Source: a bacterium (GTDB lineage: Bacteria; Vulcanimicrobiota; Xenobia; Xenobiales; Xenobiaceae). From it: 6,240 nt of DNA. Of the stretch, positions 5,099 to 6,240 are shown piece by piece. Location of the stretch: contig JAFSXO010000057.1 in the NCBI GenBank assembly GCA_017444045.1, positions 1 through 6,240 on the forward strand. Direction: 5' to 3'. Made by a program: the position numbers and the translations under genes. Under the pieces are notes generated by a model that did not search any database, was not told the origin of the DNA, and saw nothing but the letters and a program-made list of their open reading frames with translations. Every line of letters starts with the position of its first letter. Positions within the stretch are counted from its first letter, which is position 1.

Positions 5099-6240
5099 AT
5101 GCCTTCCCGTCGTAAGTCAACGGATATGGTTAAACGCCGCGCTAAATCGCAGGTGGAAGCCGAACTCGAAGAAAAAGTATTATCACCTCAGGAACAGCGC
5201 CGCCAAATGCTGTTGAACATAGGCGTTTGGTTCTTGATTTTGGCCTTCTGTATGACCTCTGGAATTATGTGCTTTAGCATAGGCGGTCAGGAAAAGCTGA
5301 TGAAGGCTCAGGAAGAAGCTCAGCAGCAGGATCCCGTGCAGGCAGACATCGATCGTTGGGCGCATGAAGTTGAACAGAATCCCAACGATTCTGTGGCGCT
5401 GGCCAATCTTGGCTATTATTGGGGACAGAAGGCTCAGGAATTGGATAAAGCCGCGAACAAACCCGCCAAGAAAAAGGGCGACAAGGATGAGAAAAAATCG
5501 GACAAGCCCGATAAGCCTGAAGTTACCAAAGAGCAGGCCCTGCAGAATGCTCACACCTACTTAGACCGCGCTTTGCAGGCGGAGCCTGATTATGCGTTTG
5601 CCCTGCAAAAATACGCTGATCTGGCCATTTTTGAAAAGAACTATGACAAAGCTAGAGAGATGCTCGACAGAGCTGTAAAGGCCTGCGAAAAGCCCGTTCC
5701 CGAAGGTGACGATAAAGAGGCTTTAGAGGCTAACGCCCTTAACCAAAAGGGCCAGGCTATCGTAACCTTGGCCAATTTGGATGCTATGGATAATAGATAT
5801 GGCGAAGCTGAGCGCCGCCTTGACGATTTGATTCGCGAGCAGCCCGGCAATCTGCAGGCGTTTATCTCTAAGGCTAACATAATAGTCTCCCAGCCTGATG
5901 CCGATAAGAACGAAGCCCTGCGCTGCTATGGCGAAGCTCTGAAAATCGCCCAGAGCTTAGGGAATACGTCAGTTGCTCTGAATTGCTGGGTTGGCCGTTC
6001 TGCTATATATAGCGAAATGGGCGACAAGGAAAAGGCTAAAAAGGAGCTTGAAGACTGCAAGGCGTTTGTCTCCAGCAATCCCATTATGGCTGCTACTGTC
6101 GATAACATGATTAAGCGCTTGGACGGCGACGATAAGAAGGACGATAAGAAAGCTGCGCCCGCTGACAATCCTCAGCCCGGCCCCGAGCCCGCTGACAATC
6201 CTCAGCCCGGTCCAGAACCCGCTGACAATCCTCAGCCTGC
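5099..6240 (+). CDS. Membrane-anchored TPR protein, 3' end outside window
   Basis: The frame is open from ATG 5099 to the window edge: 380 complete codons with no stop. AGGAG at 5084-5088 lies 10 bases upstream. The N-terminus is very basic (residues 1-18) and followed by one hydrophobic segment at about 39-61. With no signal-peptidase site seen, this suggests a signal anchor with the bulk outside the cytoplasm. TPR-like helix pairs cover about 87-115, 144-195, 210-250 and 250-325; good examples are A-L-A-N-L-G-Y-Y, A-L-Q-A-E-P-D-Y-A-F-A-L and E-A-L-R-C-Y-G-E-A-L-K-I-A. A Lys/Asp-rich insert (about 118-141) splits the first repeat from the second. After residue 342 comes a Lys/Asp run and then a Pro-rich 10-residue repeat. 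TPR proteins act as binding scaffolds. The partner here is unknown, and the only link to flagella is the position after fliA. CcmH- or YfgM-like anchored TPR proteins have a similar plan. Confidence 0.85.
   Translation, partial: MPSRRKSTDMVKRRAKSQVEAELEEKVLSPQEQRRQMLLNIGVWFLILAFCMTSGIMCFSIGGQEKLMKAQEEAQQQDPVQADIDRWAHEVEQNPNDSVALANLGYYWGQKAQELDKAANKPAKKKGDKDEKKSDKPDKPEVTKEQALQNAHTYLDRALQAEPDYAFALQKYADLAIFEKNYDKAREMLDRAVKACEKPVPEGDDKEALEANALNQKGQAIVTLANLDAMDNRYGEAERRLDDLIREQPGNLQAFISKANIIVSQPDADKNEALRCYGEALKIAQSLGNTSVALNCWVGRSAIYSEMGDKEKAKKELEDCKAFVSSNPIMAATVDNMIKRLDGDDKKDDKKAAPADNPQPGPEPADNPQPGPEPADNPQP
6158..6240 (+). repeat. In-frame 30-base tandem repeat (P-A-D-N-P-Q-P-G-P-E)
   Basis: Two full units (6158-6187, 6188-6217) and a third cut by the window edge (6218-6240). 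Each codes ten residues, P-A-D-N-P-Q-P-G-P-E. Units 1 and 2 differ only at third codon positions (GGC/GGT, CCC/CCA, GAG/GAA), so the protein repeat is exact. Unit 3 is identical to unit 2 for 18 bases, then changes to CCT-GC and codes Pro-Ala instead of Pro-Gly. The repeat forms a flexible Pro-rich, acidic tail or linker. How far it continues is not visible. Confidence 0.92.

Noticed and set aside
5028..5216. Open frame of 62 codons overlapping the start of the TPR gene
   Set aside because: It overlaps the TPR gene in another frame and has no ribosome site; the TPR frame has clear protein features and stays open to the window edge.
6158..6240. CRISPR-like array from the 30-base repeats
   Set aside because: The units are directly adjacent with no spacers and continue the reading frame, so they are a coding tandem repeat.

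Overview
The window is a flagellar gene cluster read entirely on the + strand. It holds seven genes: a FliK-like protein, a small FlhB C-domain homologue, flgF, flgG, a one-domain flgJ, a fliA-type sigma factor, and the start of a membrane-anchored TPR protein that runs off the right edge. Strong AGGAGG-type ribosome sites, the FliK-like/FlhB-like pair (compare ylqG-ylqH of Bacillus) and a FlgJ without a muramidase domain point to a Bacillota-type bacterium. A motile Clostridia or Negativicutes member is my guess, at low to moderate confidence. I recognise no species.

Layout. 1-89: upstream region with a possible sigma-28-like or weak sigma-70 promoter. 90-1379 and 1366-1701: FliK-like and FlhB-like genes, overlapping by 14 bases and probably translationally coupled. 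1702-1840: leader with a hairpin just before the flgF ribosome site. 1841-2617 flgF, 2705-3475 flgG, 3584-3892 flgJ: the distal-rod block, each gene with its own strong ribosome site. 3893-4167: a 275-base gap with the best sigma-70 promoter of the window (4013-4041) and small hairpins. 4168-4968: fliA, starting at TTG. 4969-5098: three hairpins in a row, the last followed by a T-rich tail. 5099-6240: the TPR gene, ending inside a 30-base tandem repeat.

How they work together. FlgF and FlgG are rod subunits exported by the flagellar type III apparatus. The FlgJ domain is the likely rod-cap scaffold. The FlhB-like and FliK-like proteins resemble the export-gate switch and its hook-length partner. 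FliA would turn on late flagellar genes. The TPR protein is not recognised as flagellar; its place after fliA is the only link.

Most of the region is ordinary. The points most worth a second look are the fliA product, in which three residues I recall as -10 recognition residues of E. coli FliA are all replaced; the in-frame 30-base repeat at the end of the TPR gene; and the sharp codon-use difference between flgF/flgG and their neighbours. I found no convincing undescribed system.
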